Part shown: positions 41,036 through 52,178 of the stretch, piece by piece | Layout of the letters: every line of letters starts with the position of its first letter | How positions within the stretch are numbered: position 1 is the first letter of the stretch | Source of the DNA: an uncultured Candidatus Pelagibacter sp. | GTDB lineage: Bacteria > Pseudomonadota > Alphaproteobacteria > Pelagibacterales > Pelagibacteraceae | NCBI RefSeq assembly: GCF_943788075.1 | Contig: NZ_CALSOW010000001.1 | Coordinates: 352,646-416,645, forward strand | DNA: 64,000 bases | Direction of reading: 5' to 3' | The notes under the pieces: model-generated | Seen by the model: the letters and a program-made list of their open reading frames with translations, nothing else | What the model was told of the DNA's origin: nothing | The model's database searches: none | Program-made: the position numbers and the translations under genes

Positions 41036-41993
41036 ATGAAAGCAAAAAATTGTCTAATTTTTGGTGGCAGTGGTCAAATTGGTCGAAACTTAATTAGGAA
41101 GTTAACAAAAAATAACTATAGAGTAACAGTTGTTACAAGAAATATTCATCAAAAGAGCTACATAATTAAAACCCAGGCTAATGCTGGCTATATTGATGTA
41201 GTAGAAGCTAATATTTTTGATGAAAATAAAATTAGAAGTCTTTTTAAAAAAGCAGATATTTGCATAAATTTAATCGGAATTTTGTTTGAAAAAAAAAGAG
41301 GCAATACATTTACAAATATTCACTCTGTTTTGCCTTCATTGTTAGCTAAACTCTGTAAAGAATACAATCTTAAGCATTTTATTCATTTATCAGCTTTAGG
41401 AATAAATGATGCAATAGACTCTGATTATGCAAAAAGTAAATTAGAGGGAGAAGGAAATGTGTTAAAAAATTTCCCATTAGCTACAATCTTAAGACCATCA
41501 GTAGTGTATTCTGTAGATGATAACTTTACTACTAATTTTATGACCTTACTAAATAGGTTGCCAGCTTTTCCAATTTATTATGAGGGAAAGACAAAATTTA
41601 CACCAATTCATTGTTCTGATTTAACTGATACTCATTTATCATGTTATTTCTAAAAATATTTATTCAAAAATAATTGAATGTACTGGTCCGGAAATTATAA
41701 CATTTAAAGAGCTCCTAGAAAAATTACAGATATTAATTGGTAAAAAAAGAATTTTGTTACCTTTCCCTTTGCCAATTGCTGAGTTGACAGCTAGATTTTT
41801 TGAAATGCTACCAACCCCGTTACTTACAAGAGATCAATTGAGATTACTAAAATATGATAATGTTACATCTGGAAAATATAAAACTAATTCAGATATAGGA
41901 GTTCCTAGCGTTAGGTTATTTGATCAGGAAGTTAAAAAGTATTGCTACATGTGGAGAGAGGGTGGGCAATTTTCGACTGAAAAATATTTATAA
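41036..41993 (+). CDS. NAD(P)-binding NDUFA9-like (complex I-associated) epimerase family, one apparent +1 indel near 41632
   Basis: CLIFGGSGQIGRNLIRKLTKNNYRVTVVTRN, HLSALGINDAIDSDYAKSKLEGE; shifted frame HVISKNIYSKIIECTGPEIITFKELLEKL. Confidence 0.82.
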
Positions 41994-42025
41994 AAAAAGA
42001 TTTAGAAAATACTAATAATTAGTTT

Positions 42026-42520
42026 TTAGGCAGATTTTATTTTTTTCTCAATAAATTCTGGCACTTCTTCTTTATCTGCAACTTCTTCTTTTTTACCTTT
42101 AGGTTGATAAGCATACAAAAGATGAAGCTTACAATAAGAAAAGTCTTTTAATGAAGATCTTCCACAAAAATAAAATGATTTTTCGTCTGGATGTCCAATA
42201 GGCCATTTACATGAGCTTTCATCTAATTCTTCTAATTGTTTAGGATTTTCTGGTTCAAAGTCTTTTTCAATAATTAAAGATTTAAATTTACTTTTTCGCC
42301 CTCTTTTGCTTTTAATATTTTTTTCTTCTAAGGAGTTTTCAAAATTTTGATTTGAGGTAGCTGCTCTTGTTTTAATTTTTGCTGAAAGGTTTAATCTGTG
42401 GGCTTTACCAATCACTGCATTTCTACTAATACCCCCGATAATCTCCGCAATTTGACTCGCAGTGTTTCCTTTGCCCCAAAGTTCTTTTAATTTGTTTACT
42501 TTTTCTTCGTTCCAGCTCAT
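42026..42520 (-). CDS. gcrA: GcrA cell cycle regulator family protein
   Basis: MSWNEEKVNKLKELWGKGNTASQIAEIIGGISRNAVIGKAHRLNL; CKWPIGHP...FYFCG. Confidence 0.94.
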   Translation of the reverse strand: MSWNEEKVNKLKELWGKGNTASQIAEIIGGISRNAVIGKAHRLNLSAKIKTRAATSNQNFENSLEEKNIKSKRGRKSKFKSLIIEKDFEPENPKQLEELDESSCKWPIGHPDEKSFYFCGRSSLKDFSYCKLHLLYAYQPKGKKEEVADKEEVPEFIEKKIKSA

Positions 42521-42690
42521 ATCAATATGTTGTATAATAGTTTATAAAAACAACAATATACTGATACATTGAGAAATTAAACAAGCAAAAACTCAGAGTT
42601 ATCAACAAAAATAAATTAAAATTGGTTTACAGATATTTTCAATCATAACTTGTATCTAATAATTAAAATTTATAAAAACTGATTAAAATT

Positions 42691-43857
42691 ATGAGCTATT
42701 TAGCAAAAAATTATAATAGAAAAAAAATTTCATTTAAATATGGAAAGGGAAGCTTTTTATATTCAACTAATGGAAAAAAATATTTAGATTTCGTTCAAGG
42801 TATAGCTGTAAATTCTTTGGGTCATGCGCACCCTAAATTGGTGAATGCCATAAATAAACAATCTAAAAAACTTTGGCACGTGTCAAATGCATTTCAAATT
42901 CCAGAAGGAGAAATTTTAGCTAAAAAACTTGCAAAAAAAACTTTTGCTGATTTTGTTATGTTCCAAAATAGTGGTGCAGAAGCAACTGAGGCAGCAATAA
43001 AAGCTGCAAGAAGATATTTCTATTCAATTGGAAAACCTAAAAAAAATAGAATCTTATGTGTTAAAAATAGTTTTCATGGAAGAACTTTGGCGGCAATATA
43101 TGCAAGTGGTTCCAAAAAAATGACTGAAGGTTTTGGACCAAAAGTAACTGGTTTTGATCATTTTGATTTTGGTAATCACAAATCTTTAAAAAAGAAAATT
43201 ACAAAAAATACAGCAGCTATAATGGTTGAAACTATTATGGGCGAAGGAGGTATAAAAGTAATTCCAGATTGGTGCTTAAGAGAGCTAAGAAAAATTTGTG
43301 ATAAAAGAAATATTTTATTAATATTGGATGAGGTTCAATGTGGAATTGGAAGATCAGGTGATTTCTTTGCTTATGAAAAATCTAAGGTAAAACCAGATAT
43401 TGTTCCAATTGCAAAAGGTATTGGGGGTGGATTTCCAATAGGAGCACTTCTAATGAATAAAAAAGTTGCATTAGGAATGACAGCTGGGACCCATGGATCT
43501 ACTTTTGGTGGTAACCCATTAGCAATGACGGTTGGTAATTCAGTAATGGATGTAATTTCAAATAAAAAATTTTTAAAAAATGTAAAAGATATTTCAAAAT
43601 ATTTTTTTTTAAATCTTAATAAAATTAAAGATGAGTATCCAAATATTATCAAAGAAATAAGAGGCAGAGGTTTATTAATTGGAATACAACTTAAATCAAA
43701 TCAAGCAATATTTATAAAAAAGCTTATGGATAATAATTTATTAACAATAAGAGCTGCTGAAAATGTAGTTAGAATTTTACCACCGCTTAATGTAAAAAAG
43801 AGTGAAATTAACCAATCACTTAAAATAATAAAAAAAGTTTGTTCAGAATTAAATTAA
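42691..43857 (+). CDS. argD: Acetylornithine aminotransferase
   Basis: FQNSGAEATEAAIKAAR, NSFHGRTLAAIYASG, LDEVQCGIGRSGDFFAYE, GTHGSTFGGNPLA. Confidence 0.94.
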   Translation: MSYLAKNYNRKKISFKYGKGSFLYSTNGKKYLDFVQGIAVNSLGHAHPKLVNAINKQSKKLWHVSNAFQIPEGEILAKKLAKKTFADFVMFQNSGAEATEAAIKAARRYFYSIGKPKKNRILCVKNSFHGRTLAAIYASGSKKMTEGFGPKVTGFDHFDFGNHKSLKKKITKNTAAIMVETIMGEGGIKVIPDWCLRELRKICDKRNILLILDEVQCGIGRSGDFFAYEKSKVKPDIVPIAKGIGGGFPIGALLMNKKVALGMTAGTHGSTFGGNPLAMTVGNSVMDVISNKKFLKNVKDISKYFFLNLNKIKDEYPNIIKEIRGRGLLIGIQLKSNQAIFIKKLMDNNLLTIRAAENVVRILPPLNVKKSEINQSLKIIKKVCSELN

Positions 43858-43858
43858 A

Positions 43859-44790
43859 ATGAAACATTTTATAAATTTGAAAGATATACCCGCAAAAGAT
43901 CTTAGAAAAATTATTATTGATGCAAAAAAAAGAAAAAACCTTAGAAAAAAGTTAAGCACTTTAGAGGTTGATAGAGGGTCTCCATTAAAAGGTAAAATGC
44001 TTATTCAAATGTTTGAAAAAGCAAGTTCTAGAACAAGAATAAGCTTTTATTTAGCAATAAAGCAGCTTGGGGGAGGAACTTTAACTCTTAGATCCAATGA
44101 ATTACATCTTGGTCAAGGTGGTGAAAGTATATCTGATACAGCTAAAATATTGTCAACTTATGGTGATGGTTTTATGTTAAGAACAGATAGTGATAACAAG
44201 ATTGAAGATTTTAAAAAATATTTATCAATTCCAATAATAAATGGCTTAAGTCCATCTTCACACCCAACTCAAGTTTTATCTGATGTTTTTACTGTTGAAG
44301 AAATAAAGAAAAAACCAGATTTCTAAATTAAATATTTGCTGGATTGGAGACTCCAATAATGTTTTAGACAGTTTAATTGCAGCATCTGTAAAATTTTCAT
44401 TTAAACTTAGTATTGGTTGTCCAAAAAATTTTGAACCAGGTAAAGAAGTTAGAACTTGGGTTAAGAATAATAATAAAAAAATATTTATTTATAATGATCC
44501 TAAAAAAGCTGTTATTGGAGCAGATGTTATATTTTCAGATAAAGTTATATCTCTTAATGACAAAGGTAATAAAAAGAAAAAAATTGAACAATTTAAAAAA
44601 TTTAAAATAGATGCAAAACTAATGAGTTATGCAAAAAAAGATTGTATTTTTCTTCACTGTTTGCCTCGTGGATCTGAAGTAACTGATGAGAGTTTTTTTA
44701 GGAAAAAAATCTCACGTTTGGCAACAAGCTCTTAATAGAGTTCATGTTCAAAAAAGTATTTTATTATATTGTTTTGGAAAATTAAGGTAG
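43859..44790 (+). CDS. argF: Ornithine carbamoyltransferase, two apparent +1 indels (near 44320 and 44690)
   Basis: FEKASSRTRISFYLAIKQLGG; shifted frame ISKLNICWIGDSNNVLDSLI...CIFLHCLPRGSEVTDE then VFLGKKSHVWQQALNRVHVQKSILLYCF. Confidence 0.92.
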
Positions 44791-45321
44791 TGGTATTGGG
44801 CTATCTGAATTTTGATTTAAATATTTTATAACTGAGGCTCTATCTTTTTCTTTTCTTAATCCGGCAAATGCCATTTTTGTTCCCTTAATCCATTTAGCAG
44901 GTTTTGTTAAGTAGCCGTTTAGCTCTTCAAGTGTCCATTCTTTGTCAAATGATGCTAAAGCCTTAGAATATTTATAATCTGTAACTGCTCCAGTTTTTCT
45001 TCCAACTACATTATATAAAGCAGGACCAATATTATTTTTTCCACCTTTAACAATAGAGTGGCATGCAGCACATTTTTTAAAAACTTTTTCACCTAAAGCA
45101 ATATCTCCCATCGCCATCAATGCAGCTATATCAACTTTTTCTTCTACAGCTTTCTCTGTTGTTGATGATACTTTTGTAGCCTGTTCCACTTCAACTGCAT
45201 ATCCAGGAGTTTTAGGTTTTTCCACATGAAATATGACGTTTGATAATTTACCAATACCAATGATTAAGAGTGCAACCATTAGCACAGCAGCTACTATTTT
45301 ATTAATTTCAAAAGAATCCAT
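44782..45321 (-). CDS. Membrane-anchored cytochrome c
   Basis: N-terminal TM, KKCAACHSIVKGGKNNIGPALYNVVGRK (CXXCH), GTKMAFAGL. Confidence 0.92.
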   Translation of the reverse strand: MDSFEINKIVAAVLMVALLIIGIGKLSNVIFHVEKPKTPGYAVEVEQATKVSSTTEKAVEEKVDIAALMAMGDIALGEKVFKKCAACHSIVKGGKNNIGPALYNVVGRKTGAVTDYKYSKALASFDKEWTLEELNGYLTKPAKWIKGTKMAFAGLRKEKDRASVIKYLNQNSDSPIPLP

Positions 45322-45436
45322 TTTTCTAAATATTATGTTGGAACATATATCACGATAAATTGAAAAATTACTAAAATTTAATGTATAAATTTGCCTCTAC
45401 TTCTATTTAATAGGTATAATATTAATTCAATTATTA

Positions 45437-46174
45437 ATGAAAACATTAACCATTATACCCTCACGATTGTCAGCAACCAGGTTGCCTGGAAAGCCTTTGT
45501 TAAAAATAAATGATTTATCAATTATATCTCACGTATTTAGAAGAGCTCAGGAGGCAAATATTGGTGATGTTGTTGTTGCAGCGGAGGATCAAGAAATAGT
45601 AGATGATGTTATCAAAAATGGAGGTAGAGCCATTTTAACAGGCAAAAATCATAAAACTGGAACTGATAGAATTTACGAGGCGTTGCAAAAATTAGAGCTA
45701 AAAGATGTAGATTTTATAATGAATCTACAAGGTGACGAGCCAGCAATTAATATTGAGGACATTATAAGTCTTAAATAAAAAAATGGTTAGCAATCAATCT
45801 AATATGGGTACTCTTGCTGCTAAAATGAAAGATCTCAAAGACTCTAGATAATGAAAATATTGTTAAAGTTGTAACTAGCAAAAATTTAAACAATCAAGAG
45901 TTTTCTGAAGGCAAATAATTTTTTAAGAACATCGATGAGAAATAGATAATATTTATCACCATATAGGAATTTATTGCTATTCAACTGAAACATTAAAAAA
46001 ATTTGTTAGACTTAAATCAATCAAAAAATGAAATTGAAAATAGATTAGAACAGTTGAGGGCATTAGATAATAATATTGATATAAATGTTGCTCTTGCCGC
46101 ATTCTTCTCCAATAGGAGTTGATACAGAGGAAGATTATCTAGCCTTAAAAAAAATTATGGAATATAAAGTTTAA
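45437..46174 (+). CDS. kdsB: 3-deoxy-manno-octulosonate cytidylyltransferase, multiple apparent indels after 45770
   Basis: IIPSRLSATRLPGKPLL, MNLQGDEPAINIEDI; pieces in other frames: NMGTLAAKM, NIYHHIGIYCYSTETLKKF, NRLEQLRALDNNIDINVALA, GVDTEEDYLALKKIMEYKV. Confidence 0.9.
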
Positions 46175-47013
46175 TGGCAAAAATTTATTTTCAGGGTACT
46201 TTTGGGGCATACTCACATTTAGCTGCATTAGCAGTTGATCCAGATGCAGAAATAATCACCATGCAAAACATTTGATGATTGTTTTAATAAAGCAAGTCTT
46301 GAACCAGATTGTAAAATAATTATTCCTGAATCTAATAGAATTACAGGAAATATTGGCATTGAATATTTAATATTCAAACATAGACTAAATATATACAAAG
46401 AGCATTTTCAAAAAATAGAACATAATTTATTAGGTCATACCTGGTGCAAAGCTTAGTGATATAAAAGAAGTGTATTCTCATGCACAAGGTTTGTCTCAAT
46501 GTTCTAAATTTATAAAAGAAAATAATATAGCTGAGCATATTAGAGCAGACACGGCTGGATCTGCAGAAATGATTTCAAAAACCAAAAGATATTAAGCAAG
46601 CTGCAATAGCATCCTCTTTAAGTGCTGAAATTTATGGACTAGATATTGTTAAAAAAAATATTGAAAATGAAAGTGGTAATTTAACAAGATTTTTAGTAAT
46701 GGGTAAAAATATTTCTCAACCTGAATTTGGAGAGAATAAATATATTACTTCTTTTTTATTTAAACTTAAAAGTAAGCCTGCCGCCCTTTATCAATCTTTA
46801 GGTGGATTTGCGATCAATGGTGTAAACTTAACTAAACTACAAAGTTATCCTGAAAAAAATACTTTCGATTCATTCTTTTTTTTGTGTGATTTGGATGGCC
46901 ATATTGAAGACCCAAAAGTCCAAAAATCTTTAGAGGAGCTGGGCCTTCATTGTGAGGATTTTCACGTCTTAGGTGTTTTTGAGGCTGATAAGTTAAGAGA
47001 GAAAAAAAATTAA
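46174..47013 (+). CDS. pheA: Prephenate dehydratase, multiple apparent indels
   Basis: MAKIYFQGTFGAYSHLAALAVDPDAEI / KTFDDCFNKA / IPGAKLSDIKEVYSHAQGLSQCSKFI / AAIASSLSAEIYGL; C-terminal ACT-like KPAALYQSLGGFAINGVNLTKLQSYP. Confidence 0.88.
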
Positions 47014-47018
47014 TCTTT

Positions 47019-47050
47019 TCTTGTAGAATAGAAAATATAACTGCTATAAT
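47019..47050 (+). promoter_or_regulatory. Predicted sigma70-type promoter for SRP RNA
   Basis: ttgtag - 18 nt - TATAAT ending 6 nt before the SRP RNA helix. Confidence 0.6.
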
Positions 47051-47056
47051 AGTTTT

Positions 47057-47140
47057 GGAGGCTAGAGGTGGATGCTGCTTGAACCCGACCAGATCCTAAC
47101 GGAAGCAGTCGTAGAGACAGTTATTCAGGTTCTAGTCTCC
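47057..47140 (+). ncRNA. ffs: Signal recognition particle 4.5S-type RNA
   Basis: ggaggctagaggtgg...GACCAGATCC-TAAC-GGAAGCAGTC...ttctagtctcc: conserved domain IV GGAAGCAG, closing GGAG/CTCC helix, upstream of dnaX-ybaB-recR. Confidence 0.9.
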
Positions 47141-47154
47141 TTAAAATAAATTAA

Positions 47155-48819
47155 ATGAACAATAACTCTAAAGTATTAGCATTAAAGTATAGACCACAAA
47201 CTTTTGATGATCTTATTGGTCAAGAAGTAGTGGCTGAAACTATAACAAATTCAATCAAAGTCAGATAAAATTCCTAATGCTTATCTTGTTCACTGGAATA
47301 AGAGGAATTGGCAAAACTACAACTGCCAGAATTGTTGCTAAAGGCACTTAATTGTTTAAATGGTATAGAAAATTTGTGCAAAGAAAGATTTGTGCGATAA
47401 TTGCAAATCTATTGCAGACTCTAGCCATATTGATGTGCTTGAGATGGATGCTGCAAGTAAAACGGGCGTGGATGATGTAAGAGATCTAATTGAATTTTCT
47501 AGATATGGTCCAACATCAGCAAAATATAAGATTTTTATAATTGATGAAGTTCATATGTTAAGCAAACAAGCATTTAACGCTTTGTTAAAAACTCTTGAGG
47601 AGCCACCAGAATATTTAAAATTTATTTTTGCAACTACAGAAATTAAAAAAATACCTATTACTGTGGTTTCACGGTGTCAAAGATTTGATTTGTCTAGAAT
47701 TAAATCATCAGAATTATTTGAGTTTATTAAAAATATAAAAGAAAAAGAAAATGGTAAAGCATCAGATGAAGCTTTAAAATTAATTGTAAAAATATCTGAA
47801 GGATCTGTAAGAGATGCTTTATCTTTATTAGATAGAGCTTTGCTAAGCTTAGATGAAAAAACAGAACTAGATCTTAATGCTGCCCAAAAAATTTTTGGAT
47901 ATTTTGATAAATCTCAGTTAATTAACTTATTTGAATTAATATTAAGAGGTGAAGAGGAAAAAGTTATTAATATCTATAGAAAAATTTACGATCAAGGAGT
48001 TGAGCCAAAAGTATTTATTAATGATTTTTTAGAGATACTTTATTACTTTAAAAATATAAATTCATTATCTTTAGAAAGTACAAATTTTTCTCTTAATGAT
48101 GAGGAATTTTCAAAAATTAAAGATATTTCTAATCAGGTAGACTCTGAAGTTTTAATTTTATTTTGGCAGTTTGCAATATCTTCACTTGAAGAATTAGATA
48201 TAGTTTCTAATCAACATTTATCAATTGAAATGTTTTTAATAAGATTAATGCATTTAAGTTCAATTAAGTTAAATAAATATTAGATCAAGATGAAAGCAAT
48301 GAAAATTTGAGATAATCATAAACCAAAGAAGAAAACAACAATAATTTTAAAGATAATTCAAGAACTGTTAGATCAAATAAAAAATATAGCTCAAGAGGAA
48401 AAACAGAAACCAGAAGCCAAACCAGAGATAAAAGCTATTGATAAAAATTTAATTAATTCTTTTGATGATCTTCTAAACGTCTGTACTTCAAAAAAAGAAA
48501 TTAAATTAAAATATGAATTAGAAAAAAATGTAAATCTTGTAAAATTTGAAAGAAATAGAATTGAAATTTCTTTTAATGATAATTTAGATAAAGATTTTGT
48601 AAAAGATCTTTCTTCAAAACTCTATGAATGGACTGGAGAAAGATGGATAATTACTTTAGTAAATCTAAAGGTGAGATGTCAGTTAAAGAAAAACAAAAAA
48701 ATAAAAAAGATGAATTAATGAATGAAGTTAAAAGTTTAGAAATTTATAAGAAAGTAATGGAAAAATTTCCTGATGCAGAACTTATAGATGTTAAGTTGAA
48801 CGAAAAAAAAGAGGATTAA
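47155..48819 (+). CDS. dnaX: DNA polymerase III gamma/tau subunit, at least 5 apparent indels
   Basis: LALKYRPQTFDDLIGQEVV / FTGIRGIGKTTTARIVAKALNCLNG (reconstructed across frames) / IFIIDEVHMLSKQAFNALLKTLEEPPEYLKFIFATTE. Confidence 0.93.
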
Positions 48820-48820
48820 A

Positions 48821-49139
48821 ATGACTGATTTTACAAAGATTTTAGATAAGGCGAAAGAGCTAGAGGCTAAAATGAAAGAAAGCCAAGAAAAAATTAAAGA
48901 AATTAAAGCTGAAGGAGTTTCAGGTTCTAATTCAGTTAAAATTACTCTTGATGGTGAAGGTGAAATGCAAAAAATTGAATTATCTGAATGAAATTATTAA
49001 AGAGGATAAAACAATAATTGAGGATTTAATTGTTGCTGCTCATAATAGTGCAAAATCACAACTGAAAACAAAGACCACTGAAGAGATTTCAAAAGCCACA
49101 GGAGGTTTTGGAATTCCTGGTTTCAAATGGCCGTTATAA
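48821..49139 (+). CDS. YbaB/EbfC nucleoid-associated protein, apparent indel near 48986
   Basis: MTDFTKILDKAKELEAKMKESQEKIKEIKAEGVSGSNSVKITLDGEGEMQKIELS then shifted EIIKEDKTIIEDLIVAAHNSAKSQLKTKTTEEISKATGGFGIPGFKWPL. Confidence 0.9.
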
Positions 49140-49142
49140 TTA

Positions 49143-49746
49143 ATGCAGAATATTAGTGAGATTGAGGAATTAATTAAATTAATTTCAAAGCTTCCGGGTC
49201 TAGGGCCTAAGTCAGCTAAAAGAATAGTTCTTAAACTTATTAATAATCGAGATGAATTAGTAAAACCTATGGCTAGCACATTAGCTCAGGTTTACAAAAA
49301 TGTAACCAGGTGTAATTCGTGTGGTTCATTAAAATCTAATTTAAATGGTTGTGTTAATTGTGAAAGTTTAAAAGAAAAATATACCAAAGATTTGTGTTGT
49401 TGAGGATATTGCTGATCAATGGTCAATTGAAAACTCAAATATTTTTCAAGGATACTTTCATATTTTAGGAGGAACCATTTCTTCTGTTGGTCAAAGAAAA
49501 GAAGATCTTTTAATTAATTCTTTAGTCGAGAGAGTAAATAGAGATAACATAGAGGAAGTTATACTTGCAACAAGTGCAACTGTTGAGGGACAAACTACAG
49601 CTTATTACATTCAAGACAGCCTAAAGAATACTAATGCTAAAGTTACTAAATTAGCTCAAGGATTGCCTGTAGGTGGTGAGATTGAAAGTTTAGATGATGG
49701 AACGTTATTTTCAGCTTTTAAAAATAGATCTAACTCTAAATTCTAA
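49143..49746 (+). CDS. recR: Recombination protein RecR, apparent indel near 49388
   Basis: LPGLGPKSAKRIVLKLI, CNSCGSLKSN zinc finger; shifted frame KICVVEDIADQWSIE...FHILGGTISSVGQRKEDL...EVILATSATVEGQTTAYYI. Confidence 0.93.
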
Positions 49747-49765
49747 TTCAGATTAAGTTTCTTTT

Positions 49766-51907
49766 TTAATCTGTTTTGATGTAGCATAGTGGTTCAGTAT
49801 AGCCTGAGGGTTGCTCTTTACCTTTGAAAATTAAATCACATGCTGTTTTAAATGCTAAAGATCGATCAAAGTCATCACTCATCTTAACATATTTTGGATC
49901 ATCTTTATTTTGATTATCTACAATTTTCGCCATTTCTTTCATTATTTCTGTAACTTGAATTTTAGTGGTTATTCCATGATGTATCCAATTTGCAATGTGT
50001 TGTGATGAAATTCTAAGTGTTGCTCTATCCTCCATCAACCCAATATTATTAATATCTGGAACTTTAGAACATCCTACTCCTTGATCAATCCATCTAACTA
50101 CATAGCCCAGTAATGTTTGTGCTGAATTTGATATTTCATTATTAATATCTTCCACTGACCAATTTGGTCTATTTGCAACAGGTACTGTTAAAAGGTCATC
50201 TAGTTTTGCCTTTTCTCTTTTTTCAATATTTTTTTGTTCATCAAAGATATTTATTTCATGATAATGTAATGAATGCAAAGCAGCTGCTGTTGGGGACGGG
50301 ACCCAAGCACAATTAGCTCCTGCTTTTAAATGTCCTGTCTTTTGTTCCATCATATCTTTCATCTTATCTGGCATTGCCCACATTCCTTTTCCAATTTGAG
50401 CCTTTCCTGATAAACCACACTTTAATCCAACATCAACATTGTTATTTTCGTATGCTAAAATCCATTTAGAAGATTTCATATCTCCTTTCTTGATCATTGG
50501 CCCAGCTTCCATTGAAGTGTGCATCTCATCACCTGTTCTGTCTAAAAACCCAGTGTTAATAAAGAAAACTCTATTTTTTAGAGTTCTTATACATTCTTTT
50601 AAATTTGATGATGTTCTTCTCTCTTCATCCATAATTCCTATTTTGCAAGTGTATTTTTTTAAACCCAATACTTCCTCAACTTTGGAAAAAATTAAATCTG
50701 TAAATTCAGTTTCATCTGGTCCATGCATTTTTGGTTTTACTATGTAGATCGAGCCAGTTCTTGAATTTGTTTTATTTTTCAAATCATGAATTGCTGCAGC
50801 TACAGTGATAAACGCATCCATAATACCTTCAGGAACTTCGTTACCATTACTTAAAATTATAGATGGATTTGTCATTAAATGACCTACGTTTCTAACTAAT
50901 AATAAACTTCTTCCATGTAATTTAAGTCCCTTACCATCTTTCGAAACATAACTTCTGTTAGGATTTAGTTTTCTTTCAAATAATTTACCATCTTTTTCAA
51001 ATTGTGTTTTAAGATTACCCTTCATCAAACCGAGCCAGTTTCTATAACAAATAACTTTATCCTCAGCATCCACAGCGGCAACGCTGTCTTCGTTGTCACA
51101 AATTGTTGATACTGCAGCTTCCAAAATTATATCACTTATTCCTGCATGATCTTGTTGAGCGCTAAAAGCTCTTGGATCTCTTAAAACTTCAATATGTAAG
51201 TTGTTATTTTTTAATATAATTGCAGAAGGGTTATCGGCCTCACCTCTATGGCCAATAAATTTTTGTTCTTCAGCTAGATCAAATATATCAGCACCTTTAA
51301 GAGTTTTTAGTTTACCTTCTTTAACAGCTATACTTGTAATTTTGTGCCAACTAAGATTTTTAAGTGGAAAATGATTATCTAAAAAATCTCTTGAATATTT
51401 AATAACCATCTCTCCTCTCAAAGGATCATATCTTTCAGACACACTATCTTCAGATTGTTCTATAACATCAGTTCCATATAGACTATCGTATAAACTCATC
51501 CATCTTGCATTTGCTGCGTTAAGAGCATAACGTGCATTCATAATCGGTACGACTAGTTGTGGGCCAGCTATTTTTGTTATTTCATCATCTACATTTTCTG
51601 TTTCTATTGAAAAATCTGCTCCTTCTTCTTTTAAATATCCAATTTCAAGTAAAAAATTTTTATATTCATCTAGTTTAATTTCATTACCTTTGTTTTTAAT
51701 ATGCCATTCATCAATTTTTTTTTGTAAAGTTTCTCTTAAGCTAATTAACTCTCTATTTTTAGGTTCAAGTTCATTAACAGTTTTCTCAAAACCTAACCAA
51801 AAATTATCTGATGAAATACCTGTGTCTGTTAAAAGCTCTTCGTTAACAAAATTTGATAAGCTTTCTGAAACTTTGAGAGTATGAATATTTATATATTTAT
51901 CTGGCAT
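49766..51907 (-). CDS. glcB: Malate synthase G
   Basis: 713 aa; VGHLMTNPSIILSNGNEVPEGIMDAF, GSIYIVKPKMHGPDE, GIMDEERRTSSNLKECI, PSPTAAALHSLHYHE. Confidence 0.96.
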   Translation of the reverse strand: MPDKYINIHTLKVSESLSNFVNEELLTDTGISSDNFWLGFEKTVNELEPKNRELISLRETLQKKIDEWHIKNKGNEIKLDEYKNFLLEIGYLKEEGADFSIETENVDDEITKIAGPQLVVPIMNARYALNAANARWMSLYDSLYGTDVIEQSEDSVSERYDPLRGEMVIKYSRDFLDNHFPLKNLSWHKITSIAVKEGKLKTLKGADIFDLAEEQKFIGHRGEADNPSAIILKNNNLHIEVLRDPRAFSAQQDHAGISDIILEAAVSTICDNEDSVAAVDAEDKVICYRNWLGLMKGNLKTQFEKDGKLFERKLNPNRSYVSKDGKGLKLHGRSLLLVRNVGHLMTNPSIILSNGNEVPEGIMDAFITVAAAIHDLKNKTNSRTGSIYIVKPKMHGPDETEFTDLIFSKVEEVLGLKKYTCKIGIMDEERRTSSNLKECIRTLKNRVFFINTGFLDRTGDEMHTSMEAGPMIKKGDMKSSKWILAYENNNVDVGLKCGLSGKAQIGKGMWAMPDKMKDMMEQKTGHLKAGANCAWVPSPTAAALHSLHYHEINIFDEQKNIEKREKAKLDDLLTVPVANRPNWSVEDINNEISNSAQTLLGYVVRWIDQGVGCSKVPDINNIGLMEDRATLRISSQHIANWIHHGITTKIQVTEIMKEMAKIVDNQNKDDPKYVKMSDDFDRSLAFKTACDLIFKGKEQPSGYTEPLCYIKTD

Positions 51908-51920
51908 AGCACTTTTGTTA

Positions 51921-52065
51921 CCCCATCTGTATTTTTGCCTGAGAGTTTTGCTCCTTCGGCGGAAATTAATCTCTTTCCAGAGTGTTATGCTTTGATCGGT
52001 CCTTTTGCCTGAGAGTTTCCGGGGTGGTTGCTCCTTCGGCGCTAAAATATTGTTAGTCTCTCCCG
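51921..52065 (-). promoter_or_regulatory. Tandem glycine riboswitch in the 5' leader of glcB
   Basis: Minus strand: CGGGAGAGACTAAC...GCGCCGAAGGAGCAACC...GGAAACTCTCAGGCAAAAGGACCG then a second GGAAAGAGAT...CCGCCGAAGGAGCAAAACTCTCAGGCAAAAATACAGA; two GCCGAAGGAGCAA / ACTCTCAGGCAAAA modules. Confidence 0.95.
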
Positions 52066-52178
52066 ATTTAAAATTTGTATAGTTTAAATATTTGAAGTCA
52101 ATTAATAATGCTAAAATTTATTTAAAATTAACATTTTATTGCCTTTTTTATAATTTAACTTTCTAATATAAACATTTC

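Noticed and set aside
49040-49279. Minus-strand ORF opposite ybaB/recR
   Set aside because: Antisense of two recognisable genes.
44310-49400. Interpretation as a pseudogene island or decaying operon
   Set aside because: Affected genes include dnaX and recR; each sequence is otherwise well conserved and continues directly in another frame, so errors are far more likely.
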